Shown here: piece by piece, positions 1 through 6,728 of the stretch
Layout of the letters: the number at the start of each line of letters is the position of its first letter
Numbering within the stretch: position 1 is the stretch's first letter
Assembly (NCBI GenBank): GCA_913050105.1
Contig: CAJWZN010000031.1
Location: forward strand, 1 to 12,004
From: an uncultured Synechococcus sp.
GTDB lineage: Bacteria; Cyanobacteriota; Cyanobacteriia; PCC-6307; Cyanobiaceae
Length of the DNA: 12,004 bases
Reading direction: 5' to 3'
Notes under the pieces: model-generated
Told to the model about the DNA's origin: nothing
Seen by the model: only the letters and a program-made list of their open reading frames with translations
Databases searched by the model: none
Made by a program: the position numbers and the translations under genes

Positions 1-350
1 TCTGGCTGTGCCTGGATGACATGTTCCTCGTGCATGACCGTTATCTCGGCGAAGCGTTCCTGTACATCACCTATGCCTTCTTCACAGGGCTGCTGCTGTT
101 CAAATTCCGCGGCCCGTTGCAACGCTTCGCCGGCGACACGTTTCTGCTGGCGGTGATGCTGCTCGGTGCATCCGTGTTCACGGATGCACTCCAGGGGGTT
201 TTTCAGCAGATTTTCCCGTTTCCGTATGAGACGGTTTATCAGACGGTTCAGGTGTTTGAGGAAGGGTTCAAGTTCCTGGGCATTGCAGCCTGGCTCGCTT
301 TCTGGTGCCATTACGTCAGTGCAACCAGCCGGCAAAACCCTGTTGATTAA
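1..350 (+). CDS. 3' part of an unrecognised small integral membrane protein
   Basis: The reading frame is open from base 3 to the TAA at 348-350, giving 115 visible residues. The first ATG is at base 21, but the six codons before it (WLCLDD) read like continuing protein, so the gene probably starts upstream of the window. Three hydrophobic stretches look like membrane segments: about visible residues 17-31 (rich in F, Y, L), about 46-60, and about 92-106. Near the start there is an acidic/His motif, LDDMFLVHD, at the edge of the first membrane segment. Paired acidic residues and a His there could be functional, but I cannot name the family. The next gene begins 27 bases downstream on the same strand, so the two may be co-transcribed. 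The coding call is fairly safe; the function is unknown. Confidence 0.65.
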   Translation, partial: WLCLDDMFLVHDRYLGEAFLYITYAFFTGLLLFKFRGPLQRFAGDTFLLAVMLLGASVFTDALQGVFQQIFPFPYETVYQTVQVFEEGFKFLGIAAWLAFWCHYVSATSRQNPVD

Positions 351-377
351 CGCTGATTTCATCTGGCTTCACCGTTC

Positions 378-1487
378 ATGACCATCTGGCCCACCTGGCT
401 TCGGCTCGGATTGGTTCTGCCGCTGGTGGGCCTCAATGCGTTTGTTCTCAAGCGCGTTCTCGTGCAGTTCGCCCCGTTCCCCGGGCTGTTTCTCACGGCA
501 GCACTCATCGCCTTTCTGCTGGATCTTCCCTGCCGTTGGTTGATGGCTCGTGGCTTTGCCCGAACCAGCTCGATCACCCTCGTGATGCTTGTCACGGTTG
601 GTCTTCTTGCTCTGGCTTCGGTGGCGATCGTGCCCTTGCTGATCGAACAGCTCAGTCAGTTGATCAGTGCCTCCCCCGCGCTTCTTGCGGCTGCTGAGCA
701 ATTGATCAATCAAAGCCAGAACTGGGCTGTTTCCCATGATCTGCCGGCCAATTTCGCAGATCTCAGCAGCGATCTGGTGTCGCGGATCAGCCTTGTGGCA
801 ACCCAGCTCAGCCAGCGTTTGCTCGGCCTGCTTGGCGCCACCGTTGGGATCACGATCAATCTGGTGATCGTGTTGGTGCTGGCTGTCTTCCTGCTGCTGG
901 GAGCTGATCCGATCACCGCCGGCCTGGCCCAGTGGCTGCCGGAGCAGTGGCGAGATCGGGTCACGGGAACTCTGGAACGCACGTTCCGTGGTTACTTCGC
1001 CGGCCAGGTGGTGCTGGCCTTGATTCTCAGTGCTGGGCAATTACTGGTGTTCACGCTGTTGGAGATTCCCTACGGCGTGCTGTTCGCGGTGCTGATTGGT
1101 TTCACCACGCTGATCCCCTATGCCAGCGCCATCAGCATCATTTTCGTAAGCGCCGTTCTCGGTGTCCAGGACCCCCGAACCGGGCTTGAGCTCCTGGCCG
1201 CGGCAATCCTGGTCGGTCAGCTGGTGGATCAGGTGATTCAGCCGAGGCTGATGGGCAGCATCGTCGGCCTGCAGCCGGCCTGGTTGCTGATCTCACTGCC
1301 GATCGGCTCCCGGGTGGGTGCCATCTTCGGGTTCGGTGATTTGCTCGGATTGCTCCTCGCCGTGCCGGTGGCCAGCTGCATCAAGTCGCTGGCAGATGCG
1401 GCACGGTTCGATCCGGAACGGTCTTCTGATGGTGCCTCCCCTGAAATCATGCAGGGGGAATCACACCCCGGTCCTGCAGGGCTTTGA
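378..1487 (+). CDS. AI-2E / PerM family membrane transporter
   Basis: The product has 369 residues and is a multi-pass membrane protein of the AI-2E family transporter group (PerM/YdiK/TqsA-like, formerly UPF0118), close to the usual family length. Visible features are two hydrophobic N-terminal segments (about 8-24 and 34-50), a third at about 66-87, a polar amphipathic stretch at about 90-150, a hydrophobic segment at about 155-175, and a C-terminal hydrophobic half. That half carries family-like motifs: FRGYFAGQ at 203-210, GFTTLIPYAS at 241-250, and QPRLMGSIVGLQPAWLL from 288. Characterised relatives are implicated in export of signal molecules or in Na+/H+ exchange; the substrate here cannot be read from sequence. 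The ATG start has no clear Shine-Dalgarno site. The last 13 codons overlap the 3' end of cysC on the opposite strand. The hydrophilic tail after about residue 343 is probably cytoplasmic. Confidence 0.9.
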   Translation: MTIWPTWLRLGLVLPLVGLNAFVLKRVLVQFAPFPGLFLTAALIAFLLDLPCRWLMARGFARTSSITLVMLVTVGLLALASVAIVPLLIEQLSQLISASPALLAAAEQLINQSQNWAVSHDLPANFADLSSDLVSRISLVATQLSQRLLGLLGATVGITINLVIVLVLAVFLLLGADPITAGLAQWLPEQWRDRVTGTLERTFRGYFAGQVVLALILSAGQLLVFTLLEIPYGVLFAVLIGFTTLIPYASAISIIFVSAVLGVQDPRTGLELLAAAILVGQLVDQVIQPRLMGSIVGLQPAWLLISLPIGSRVGAIFGFGDLLGLLLAVPVASCIKSLADAARFDPERSSDGASPEIMQGESHPGPAGL

Positions 1488-2091
1488 TCACCACCTCCAC
1501 CGATGCGGCCAAATCCTGGCTGCCGGTGTCGATCGCCATTTCCGGGCTGTCCGGTGCTTCGTAGGGGCTGGAAATGCCGGTGAACTCTTTGATCTGTCCC
1601 GCCCGGGCCTTGGCGTAGAGCCCTTTGGGATCTCGTGATTCGCAGACCTCCAGATCAGCGGCGCAATGGATCTCGAGGAAATCGCCGCTCTCCACAAGGG
1701 CGCGTGCCTTGTCGCGGTCGGCTCGGAAGGGGGAAACGAAGGCGGTCAGCACGATCACGCCCGCATCCAGGAAAAGCTTGGCGACCTCACCAATGCGGCG
1801 GATGTTTTCTTCGCGGTCCGCATCGGAGAAACCGAGGTCTTTGCACAGGCCATGGCGCACGTTGTCGCCATCCAGCACGTAGGTGGCCAGCCCGCGCTCG
1901 AACAATGCGGCATTGACCGCGTTGGCCAGGGTGCTTTTGCCGGATCCGGACAGGCCGGTAAACCAGAGAATGGCGCTGCGGTGGCCGCGCTGTTCAGCCC
2001 GCCCCGAGCGGTCCACAGACGCCTGGTGCCAGGCGATGTTGGTGGATGCCCCCTGGTTGGTGAGCTCTCCGTGGGTGGGGCTGGCGGACAT
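1447..2091 (-). CDS. cysC: adenylylsulfate (APS) kinase
   Basis: This enzyme phosphorylates adenosine 5'-phosphosulfate with ATP to give PAPS, the activated sulfate used in assimilatory reduction and as sulfate donor. The 214-residue product is a standard-length single-domain CysC. Visible motifs are the N-terminal NIAWHQ segment (18-23), Walker A GLSGSGKS (46-53), the substrate-binding DGDNVRHGL (74-82), the FVSPFRADRD segment (118-127) with the serine at the family's phosphoserine position, and the lid DPKGLYAKARAGQIKEFTGI (154-173) followed by SPYEAP. I chose the ATG at 2091. An in-frame TTG at 2097 would add two residues but is less likely. The gene lies 31 bases downstream of the SUI1-like gene on the same strand, so they are probably co-transcribed. 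Its last 41 bases overlap the convergent transporter gene. Confidence 0.96.
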   Translation of the reverse strand: MSASPTHGELTNQGASTNIAWHQASVDRSGRAEQRGHRSAILWFTGLSGSGKSTLANAVNAALFERGLATYVLDGDNVRHGLCKDLGFSDADREENIRRIGEVAKLFLDAGVIVLTAFVSPFRADRDKARALVESGDFLEIHCAADLEVCESRDPKGLYAKARAGQIKEFTGISSPYEAPDSPEMAIDTGSQDLAASVEVVIKALQDRGVIPPA

Positions 2092-2122
2092 GGCCAAGAC
2101 TCAAGACGGGCCGCATTCTCCC

Positions 2123-2446
2123 TCAGCCACCGGCGCGCTTCGGGCGATAGCCCTCCTGGATCAGCAGTTCAAGCGCCAGGTCCACCTGATCCCCCTGCAG
2201 TTCAATCACGCCGTCCTTGGCCGTGCCGCCGCTGCCGATCCGGGTCTTGAGCTTTTTCAGCAGAACCTTGATCCCCTCGCTGTCGAGCTCAAGTCCGCGG
2301 ATCACCGTCACCGTCTTGCCGCCCTTCCCCCCGCGCGTGGGCTGAACCCGAACCATCCGCTCCGTTTTCGGGGTCGGCTCCGCCGCTTTGGTGGGGCGCT
2401 GCAGGCTGTCGGCACTGCTGAATTCCTGCCAGCCGCCCTTCGGCAT
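2123..2446 (-). CDS. SUI1/eIF1-like translation initiation factor (YciH family)
   Basis: This is a 107-residue member of the SUI1/eIF1 family, called YciH in bacteria. The eukaryotic relative acts in start-codon selection on the small ribosomal subunit; the bacterial proteins are thought to affect initiation fidelity, but their role in cyanobacteria is not established. The first 30 or so residues are polar and probably disordered. The SUI1 fold follows, with RGGKGGKTVTVIRGL (38-52), then KKLKTRIGSGGTAKDG (64-79) containing the conserved GSGGT loop, then IELQGDQ (81-87) and a C-terminal helix. The ATG at 2446 gives MPKGGWQEF, a plausible cyanobacterial N terminus. The frame stays open upstream to an in-frame TTG at 2503, but the extension (residues like RQRSEQKRRQDE) would run through most of the gap to trpB and is probably not translated. 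cysC follows after 31 bases. Confidence 0.88.
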   Translation of the reverse strand: MPKGGWQEFSSADSLQRPTKAAEPTPKTERMVRVQPTRGGKGGKTVTVIRGLELDSEGIKVLLKKLKTRIGSGGTAKDGVIELQGDQVDLALELLIQEGYRPKRAGG

Positions 2447-2520
2447 CACCGTTGTGCAATCCACTTCATCCTGCCTGCGCTTTTGCTCACTACGCTGGCG
2501 CAACGCTCCAACGTGGATCC
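2447..2520. promoter_or_regulatory. divergent intergenic region between the SUI1-like gene and trpB
   Basis: These 74 bases separate two divergently transcribed genes, so promoters for both the SUI1-cysC unit and trpB should lie here or just inside the coding ends. I see no clear -35/-10 pair, no operator palindrome, and no leader peptide with clustered Trp codons or attenuator hairpin. Tryptophan attenuation of the enterobacterial type is therefore not supported. This is inferred from gene orientation only. Confidence 0.35.
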
Positions 2521-3780
2521 GTGACCAGCACCCTGCCGACCCCCAGCACCCCGGATCCCGCCAGCCTGCAGCCCACCATGCGCCCTGGGGCCCATGGTCG
2601 GTTCGGACGTTTCGGTGGCCAGTACGTGCCTGAAACTCTGATGCCCGCTCTGGCGGAACTGGAGCAGGCAGCTGCGCTGGCCTGGAAGGACCCCGCCTTC
2701 ACCACTGAGCTCAATCACCTGCTCAAGAATTACGTCGGCCGCGCAACTCCGCTCTACGAAGCCGAACGACTCACCGCCCATTACCGACGTGCCGACGGCG
2801 GGCCGCGCATCTGGCTCAAGCGTGAGGATCTGAATCACACCGGCGCTCACAAAATCAACAATGCGCTCGGCCAGGCTCTGCTCGCGCTGCGCATGGGTAA
2901 GCAGCGGATCATTGCCGAGACCGGAGCCGGTCAGCACGGCGTTGCGACAGCCACGGTCTGCGCTCGCTTCGGTCTGAAGTGCGTCATTTACATGGGGGCG
3001 GAAGACATGCGCCGCCAGGCGCTCAACGTGTTCAGGATGCGTTTGCTGGGTGCCACCGTTCAGCCGGTGACCGCTGGCACCGCCACGCTCAAAGATGCCA
3101 CCAGTGAGGCCATCCGCGACTGGGTCACCAATGTGGAGACCACCCACTACATCCTCGGATCTGTCGCCGGGCCACATCCCTATCCAATGTTGGTGCGGGA
3201 CTTCCATGCCGTGATCGGTCAGGAGTCGCTTCAGCAATGCCAGGAGGCTTTCGGTCGTCTGCCCGATGTCCTGATGGCATGCGTCGGTGGAGGCTCCAAC
3301 GCCATGGGCCTGTTCCATCCATTTGTGGAGTGCACCGATGTGCGTTTGATCGGTGTGGAGGCGGCTGGAGATGGTGTGGCCACCGGTCGCCATGCCGCCA
3401 CGATCACCGAGGGCCGAGCCGGGGTGCTTCACGGGGCGATGAGTTTGCTGTTGCAGGACGGTGACGGTCAGGTGATGGAGGCCCACTCCATTTCGGCCGG
3501 TCTCGACTACCCCGGAGTGGGGCCTGAGCACAGTTACCTGAGGGAGATCGGCCGTGCTGAATACGCCGCGGTGACCGATCAGCAGGCCCTCGATGCTCTG
3601 CGTTTGGTGAGTGAACTCGAGGGCATCATCCCCGCGCTCGAAACCGCCCATGCCTTCGCCTGGTTGGAGCAGCTCTGCCCCACCCTTCCCCAAGGCACTG
3701 AGGTGGTGATCAACTGTTCGGGCCGAGGAGACAAAGATGTCAACACGGTGGCTGAAAAGCTGGGAGATCAGCTCAGCTGA
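2521..3780 (+). CDS. trpB: tryptophan synthase beta subunit
   Basis: This PLP enzyme condenses indole with L-serine to make L-tryptophan and normally works as an alpha2-beta2 complex with TrpA. The product has 419 residues from the GTG start at 2521. Visible features are FGRFGGQYVPETL (28-40), LKREDLNHTGAHKINNALGQ (99-118) with the Schiff-base lysine at 111, AETGAGQHG (132-140) with the catalytic glutamate at 133, the PLP phosphate loop VGGGSNAMG (255-263), and the C-terminal NCSGRGDKD (398-406) that contacts the PLP ring nitrogen. This is the classical TrpB1 type. The frame extends upstream to a TTG at 2452, but the conserved sequence starts well after 2521 and the GTG fits the family better. 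No trpA is adjacent, consistent with dispersed trp genes in cyanobacteria. The stop region overlaps the 3' end of hrcA. Confidence 0.97.
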   Translation: MTSTLPTPSTPDPASLQPTMRPGAHGRFGRFGGQYVPETLMPALAELEQAAALAWKDPAFTTELNHLLKNYVGRATPLYEAERLTAHYRRADGGPRIWLKREDLNHTGAHKINNALGQALLALRMGKQRIIAETGAGQHGVATATVCARFGLKCVIYMGAEDMRRQALNVFRMRLLGATVQPVTAGTATLKDATSEAIRDWVTNVETTHYILGSVAGPHPYPMLVRDFHAVIGQESLQQCQEAFGRLPDVLMACVGGGSNAMGLFHPFVECTDVRLIGVEAAGDGVATGRHAATITEGRAGVLHGAMSLLLQDGDGQVMEAHSISAGLDYPGVGPEHSYLREIGRAEYAAVTDQQALDALRLVSELEGIIPALETAHAFAWLEQLCPTLPQGTEVVINCSGRGDKDVNTVAEKLGDQLS

Positions 3781-3782
3781 GC
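3771..3782. repeat. perfect 12-bp palindrome at the trpB/hrcA convergent stops
   Basis: The sequence GCTCAGCTGAGC equals its own reverse complement. It spans the trpB TGA (3778-3780) and the hrcA stop read from the other strand (TGA at 3775-3773). Imperfect flanking GATC pairs (3766-3769 and 3786-3789) would extend the symmetry. There is no T-run after it in either direction, so it is not a typical rho-independent terminator. It may simply follow from two overlapping stop codons plus Ser/Leu codons. Confidence 0.6.
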
Positions 3783-4750
3783 AGCAGATCAAGATGCCGT
3801 GCCACCCGTTGCACGGCGGCCCTGGCGGTGGCGTAAGCCATTCGCATCGGCCCCACCAGAGCCACCTGGCCACAGCCCTCGCTCCCACAGCGATAGGGGG
3901 CCTGAACTACGGAGCAGGCCTGTAATGCGCTCTGGGGATGTTCACTCCCGATCCACACCTTGGGCTGTTCGCTGGAGTGAACCAGTGCACCGGGTTGTTC
4001 ATCGATCAGTTCCAGCAGCGGCCTGAGCTCGCTGCTGGTCTGAAACTCAGGCTCGGCAATCAGCCTTGAGAGGCCATGAACCACAAGGGGGTTGTCCGGT
4101 GCGGTCGTCGGTTGTTCCAGGGCGCTTTTCAGCACGCCACCGCTGCGTTGCAGCTGGGGGGGCAGAGCACCCCAGTTCAGGTCTCCTTCCTTCAGCAATT
4201 GCTCCCCCGTCCAGCGTTCCATCGCTGCCACTTCTTCAGCAGCCCCATGGGGCAGTCGCAGATTGAGGTGGCTGGCCCGGCCACTGTCGTCCACCAGCAT
4301 CACCAGCAGTCGGTCGCCACTGGGAACGAGGCGGATGGCTTCCAGCTGGGCCTGGGGTTGGAGGGGTCGGCTGATCAGGCACATCAGGCCGGTGAAATCC
4401 GTCAGCCGTCTTGCCAGCTGCAGCAAAAGATCGTCGAGGGCGGCCCAGCGCAGGCTGATTCCGGCCAGCTCCCGTTCGAGGTATTGAACGGCAACCCCTG
4501 GTTCCGGCAGCAGGTCGTCGACGTAGCGCCGGTAGCCAAGGGCGCTGGGGATGCGACCGGCCGAGGTGTGAGGTTGGGTCAATAGCCCCCGTTTCTCCAG
4601 AGCTCCCATGGCCGACCTCACTGTGGCCGAGCTGGCATCAATGCCGAAGCGCTGCACCAGGGTGCGGCTGCCCACCGGCTCCATCGTGTCCACGTAGTGA
4701 TGCACCGTTGCCTGGAGCACCTGCTCTTGCCGGGCGGACAGGGGCTTCAT
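3773..4750 (-). CDS. hrcA: heat-inducible transcription repressor HrcA
   Basis: HrcA represses class I heat-shock genes (groESL, sometimes dnaK) by binding the CIRCE operator, and GroEL assists its folding. The 325-residue product has the expected winged-helix N terminus (about 1-75): LSARQEQVLQATVHHYVDT (4-22), PVGSRTLVQRFGIDASSATVR (25-45), and the near-invariant wing motif HTSAGRIPS (61-69). The remaining residues are the GAF-like regulatory and dimerisation part, ending near residue 320. The ATG overlaps the TGA of the upstream rhodanese gene as TGATG, so translation is probably coupled. No CIRCE sequence (TTAGCACTC and its inverted partner) was seen here, so the gene does not appear to regulate itself or its neighbours through a standard CIRCE. 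Its 3' end overlaps trpB by 8 bases. Confidence 0.95.
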   Translation of the reverse strand: MKPLSARQEQVLQATVHHYVDTMEPVGSRTLVQRFGIDASSATVRSAMGALEKRGLLTQPHTSAGRIPSALGYRRYVDDLLPEPGVAVQYLERELAGISLRWAALDDLLLQLARRLTDFTGLMCLISRPLQPQAQLEAIRLVPSGDRLLVMLVDDSGRASHLNLRLPHGAAEEVAAMERWTGEQLLKEGDLNWGALPPQLQRSGGVLKSALEQPTTAPDNPLVVHGLSRLIAEPEFQTSSELRPLLELIDEQPGALVHSSEQPKVWIGSEHPQSALQACSVVQAPYRCGSEGCGQVALVGPMRMAYATARAAVQRVARHLDLLLS

Positions 4751-5103
4751 CAGTAGCGGGGAACGCTCGCGTCCACCTGCAGGCTCCAGGCTTCGATTCC
4801 ACCATCAAGGTTCCACACCTCCAGGGAACGACGCTGTTCCAACAGCCACAGCCCGAAGTGGAGGCTGCGCACGCCGGCATGGCAGAGCACCACCACAGCA
4901 CGTTCGTCCGGGAGCTGCTGGTCTAATTCCGGCAGCCAGGCTTCGGATCGACTGAGCGGGAGGTGCAACACCGGCGCTGGGAAGGGAGCGACCTCCAGTT
5001 CATGGTCCTCACGCACATCCACCAGCAGCGGATCCAATCGTTCCTCCTGCAGCCACTTCTGCAGCTCTGGAGCGCTGATCGACCGTGGATGCAGACCATT
5101 CAT
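4750..5103 (-). CDS. single-domain rhodanese-like sulfurtransferase
   Basis: The product is a 117-residue stand-alone rhodanese domain, similar in size to GlpE and PspE. Visible motifs are the N-terminal ISAPELQKWL (9-18), LLVDVRED (26-33) with the CH2A-type signature, and the active-site loop CHAGVRS (74-80) with the persulfide-forming cysteine at 74. NLDGGIEAW (98-106) is the usual C-terminal signature. The six-residue loop is the form expected for sulfur transfer rather than for arsenate or phosphate substrates. The physiological sulfur donor and acceptor are unknown. The gene lies directly upstream of hrcA with a TGATG stop/start overlap, so the two are almost certainly on one transcript. 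The ATG at 5103 has no obvious Shine-Dalgarno site. No signal peptide is visible, so a cytoplasmic location is likely. Confidence 0.93.
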   Translation of the reverse strand: MNGLHPRSISAPELQKWLQEERLDPLLVDVREDHELEVAPFPAPVLHLPLSRSEAWLPELDQQLPDERAVVVLCHAGVRSLHFGLWLLEQRRSLEVWNLDGGIEAWSLQVDASVPRY

Positions 5104-5156
5104 GGCGTCATTCTGCGGTGATGGACAAAGATGGCGTTATTCGACATCGCAGGCCC
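5104..5156. promoter_or_regulatory. divergent region between the rhodanese-hrcA unit and the DUF3352-like gene
   Basis: About 53 bases separate the rhodanese start from the preferred start of the DUF3352-like gene, so divergent promoters are expected around here. It contains most of an imperfect direct repeat: ATGGCGTCATTC at 5102-5113 and ATGGCGTTATTC at 5131-5142 match at 11 of 12 positions, with starts 29 bases apart. I found no convincing sigma-70 boxes. The assignment rests on orientation; the repeat may be chance. Confidence 0.3.
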
Positions 5157-6728
5157 ATGCAGGCCCGCTCCTTCATCACAGCGGTGGCTGCGGCCATTCT
5201 GACTTTGTTGTTGCTGTTCGCTGGCCTGCTCTGGGGGATCGATCGTCGCAGCCCGGTCTCTCTGGTACGACAGCCATTAAACCTGCCGAGGGCCGCCCGC
5301 TTCGTTCCGCGGGATACCGCTTTGTCGCTCCATTGGCTGGCTGATCCGGCCCGTCTTCCCGCCTATGCCCAAGCGGTTGCGCCAGCAAAACAGCGGCGGG
5401 CTGCCAGGGATGGAGCCCGTCAGTGGCGCGATGGCGCCTTTGCCATGGCCGGCCTTGATTTTGATGTTGAGCTGGCCAGCTGGTTGGGGCCGGAACTGAG
5501 CCTGATTGTTCTTGATGCCGATGATTCACCCGGCTGGGTGTTGGCTCTCACCAGCCGTGACGATGATGGGGCCCGTCGCTTCCTGCAACGGTTCTGGCAA
5601 ACCCGCAGCCTTGCGGGAACCGATTTGCAGATCAGCAGTTACCGCGGCATGGGCTTGATCAGCGGTCGTGGTGCCCTTCTGGGTCGCGAGCCACAGCCCT
5701 TGGCGACTGCACTGATCGACGACGACATGCTGTTGCTCGCTTCAGGTCGCGGTGTGCTGGAGCGGGTGTTGGATGTGTCTCAGCTGCAGGAGCAGCACCA
5801 GCTTGCCGATGCGGATCTTCAGCGCCAGGTTGCCCGGCTCGGGGATGGTGTGGCCCTTCTCACTGCCTCGCCGGAGGCTCTGACCAAGTGGTTCGATGTG
5901 CCGGCGGATCTTGAGGGGTTGGATGGTCTCGTGGCTGCGTTGCAACCCCAGGAGTCCGATCTGGCCATCACGGGGTTGATGCGGTTTCGCAGCCAGGATG
6001 CTCTTGCTGCCTGGCCGGTCACGGCAGATCTCGTCTTCGGCGCTGGTGGCCGTGCCGATCTGATGGGGCAGCTGCAGGATCCCGCTCGTCTGCTGGATCC
6101 AACCGAATCGCACCCTCTGGCGCGTTGGCTTGGTCCGTTGATTGTCCGCCAGGTGGAGGATCAGTCGGCAGCCAAGGCGCTCCTGGATCTCTCCCATGGC
6201 CCTGTGCTCTGGCAGCAGCAGAAAGAGGGCTGGCTGCTGGCAACCCAGCGCCAGCAGCCGTCGCTGGAGAGCCTTGATGAGCGTCTTGAGCAGAATGGAC
6301 TGGCCCGTTCCGAGTTGGTTGGGGATGGAGAAACTCTCCAGGTCTGGACGCGTCTGGTGCGACAGAAGGGACGCGGCGCTGGCCTCAGCGCGCAGTTGGC
6401 TGTGGCCCAGGCTCCGCCGACGGACCGTGACTGGTGGGGCAGCAGCCTTGCAGCTCTGGCCCTCCGCCGCGACACCAGAGCGTTGCAGCCCCGTTTGCAG
6501 CAGTGGCAGTGGCTGAGCAGCGATGCAGAACCGGTTCAGGCGCTGACCCTTGCATCGCGTCCGGCCCGTGAACTGTTGTCGGGCTGGCGTCCCTGGATGT
6601 TGGTCCAGGCTTTGGCCGGTCAGCCGCTGCAGCCTCACGTCCAGGGATTGAGCCTGGGGGTTGATGCCGATCGGCAGGATGACGACGGCATCGTTCTTCC
6701 TCTACGTGCCCGACTCGAACTGGCTTGA
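5157..6728 (+). CDS. DUF3352-like membrane-anchored protein of unknown function
   Basis: From the ATG at 5157 the product has 523 residues. A hydrophobic N-terminal segment (about 8-27, very rich in A and L) follows a short basic start (MQARS). It could be an uncleaved membrane anchor or a signal peptide, placing the rest outside the cytoplasmic membrane or in the lumen. The long remainder resembles the DUF3352 proteins of cyanobacteria: RFVPRDTALSLHWL (48-61) opens the domain, with alternating hydrophobic strands and repeated phrases such as LISGRGALLGREPQPLATAL in the middle. No catalytic motif is visible. Longer starts are possible at ATG 5121 or GTG 5085; I prefer 5157 because it sits directly before the anchor, and 5085 would overlap the rhodanese start. 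The 3' end overlaps the sixA-like gene, so the two are probably an operon. The DUF assignment is from recalled resemblance. Confidence 0.8.
   Translation: MQARSFITAVAAAILTLLLLFAGLLWGIDRRSPVSLVRQPLNLPRAARFVPRDTALSLHWLADPARLPAYAQAVAPAKQRRAARDGARQWRDGAFAMAGLDFDVELASWLGPELSLIVLDADDSPGWVLALTSRDDDGARRFLQRFWQTRSLAGTDLQISSYRGMGLISGRGALLGREPQPLATALIDDDMLLLASGRGVLERVLDVSQLQEQHQLADADLQRQVARLGDGVALLTASPEALTKWFDVPADLEGLDGLVAALQPQESDLAITGLMRFRSQDALAAWPVTADLVFGAGGRADLMGQLQDPARLLDPTESHPLARWLGPLIVRQVEDQSAAKALLDLSHGPVLWQQQKEGWLLATQRQQPSLESLDERLEQNGLARSELVGDGETLQVWTRLVRQKGRGAGLSAQLAVAQAPPTDRDWWGSSLAALALRRDTRALQPRLQQWQWLSSDAEPVQALTLASRPARELLSGWRPWMLVQALAGQPLQPHVQGLSLGVDADRQDDDGIVLPLRARLELA

Noticed and set aside
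369..1040. 223-residue - strand frame opposite the transporter
   Set aside because: Rich in Gln, His and Arg with no hydrophobic core, typical of the complement of a membrane-protein gene.
2447..2520. possible trp attenuator upstream of trpB
   Set aside because: No leader peptide with clustered Trp codons and no terminator hairpin with a T-run is present.
1666..2524. + strand frames (194 and 213 residues) opposite cysC and the SUI1-like gene
   Set aside because: Antisense to two clearly recognised conserved genes and lacking any domain.
2446..3888. 480-residue open frame on the - strand opposite trpB
   Set aside because: It is antisense to a highly conserved trpB, has no recognisable domain, and its composition is what high-GC codon bias produces on the opposite strand.
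3773..5156. CIRCE operator for HrcA
   Set aside because: No TTAGCACTC or GAGTGCTAA half-site was seen near hrcA or elsewhere in the window.
5742..6638. 298-residue open frame on the - strand opposite the DUF3352-like gene
   Set aside because: Shadow frame with no motif or plausible start; the + strand frame is longer and has a membrane anchor and operon context.
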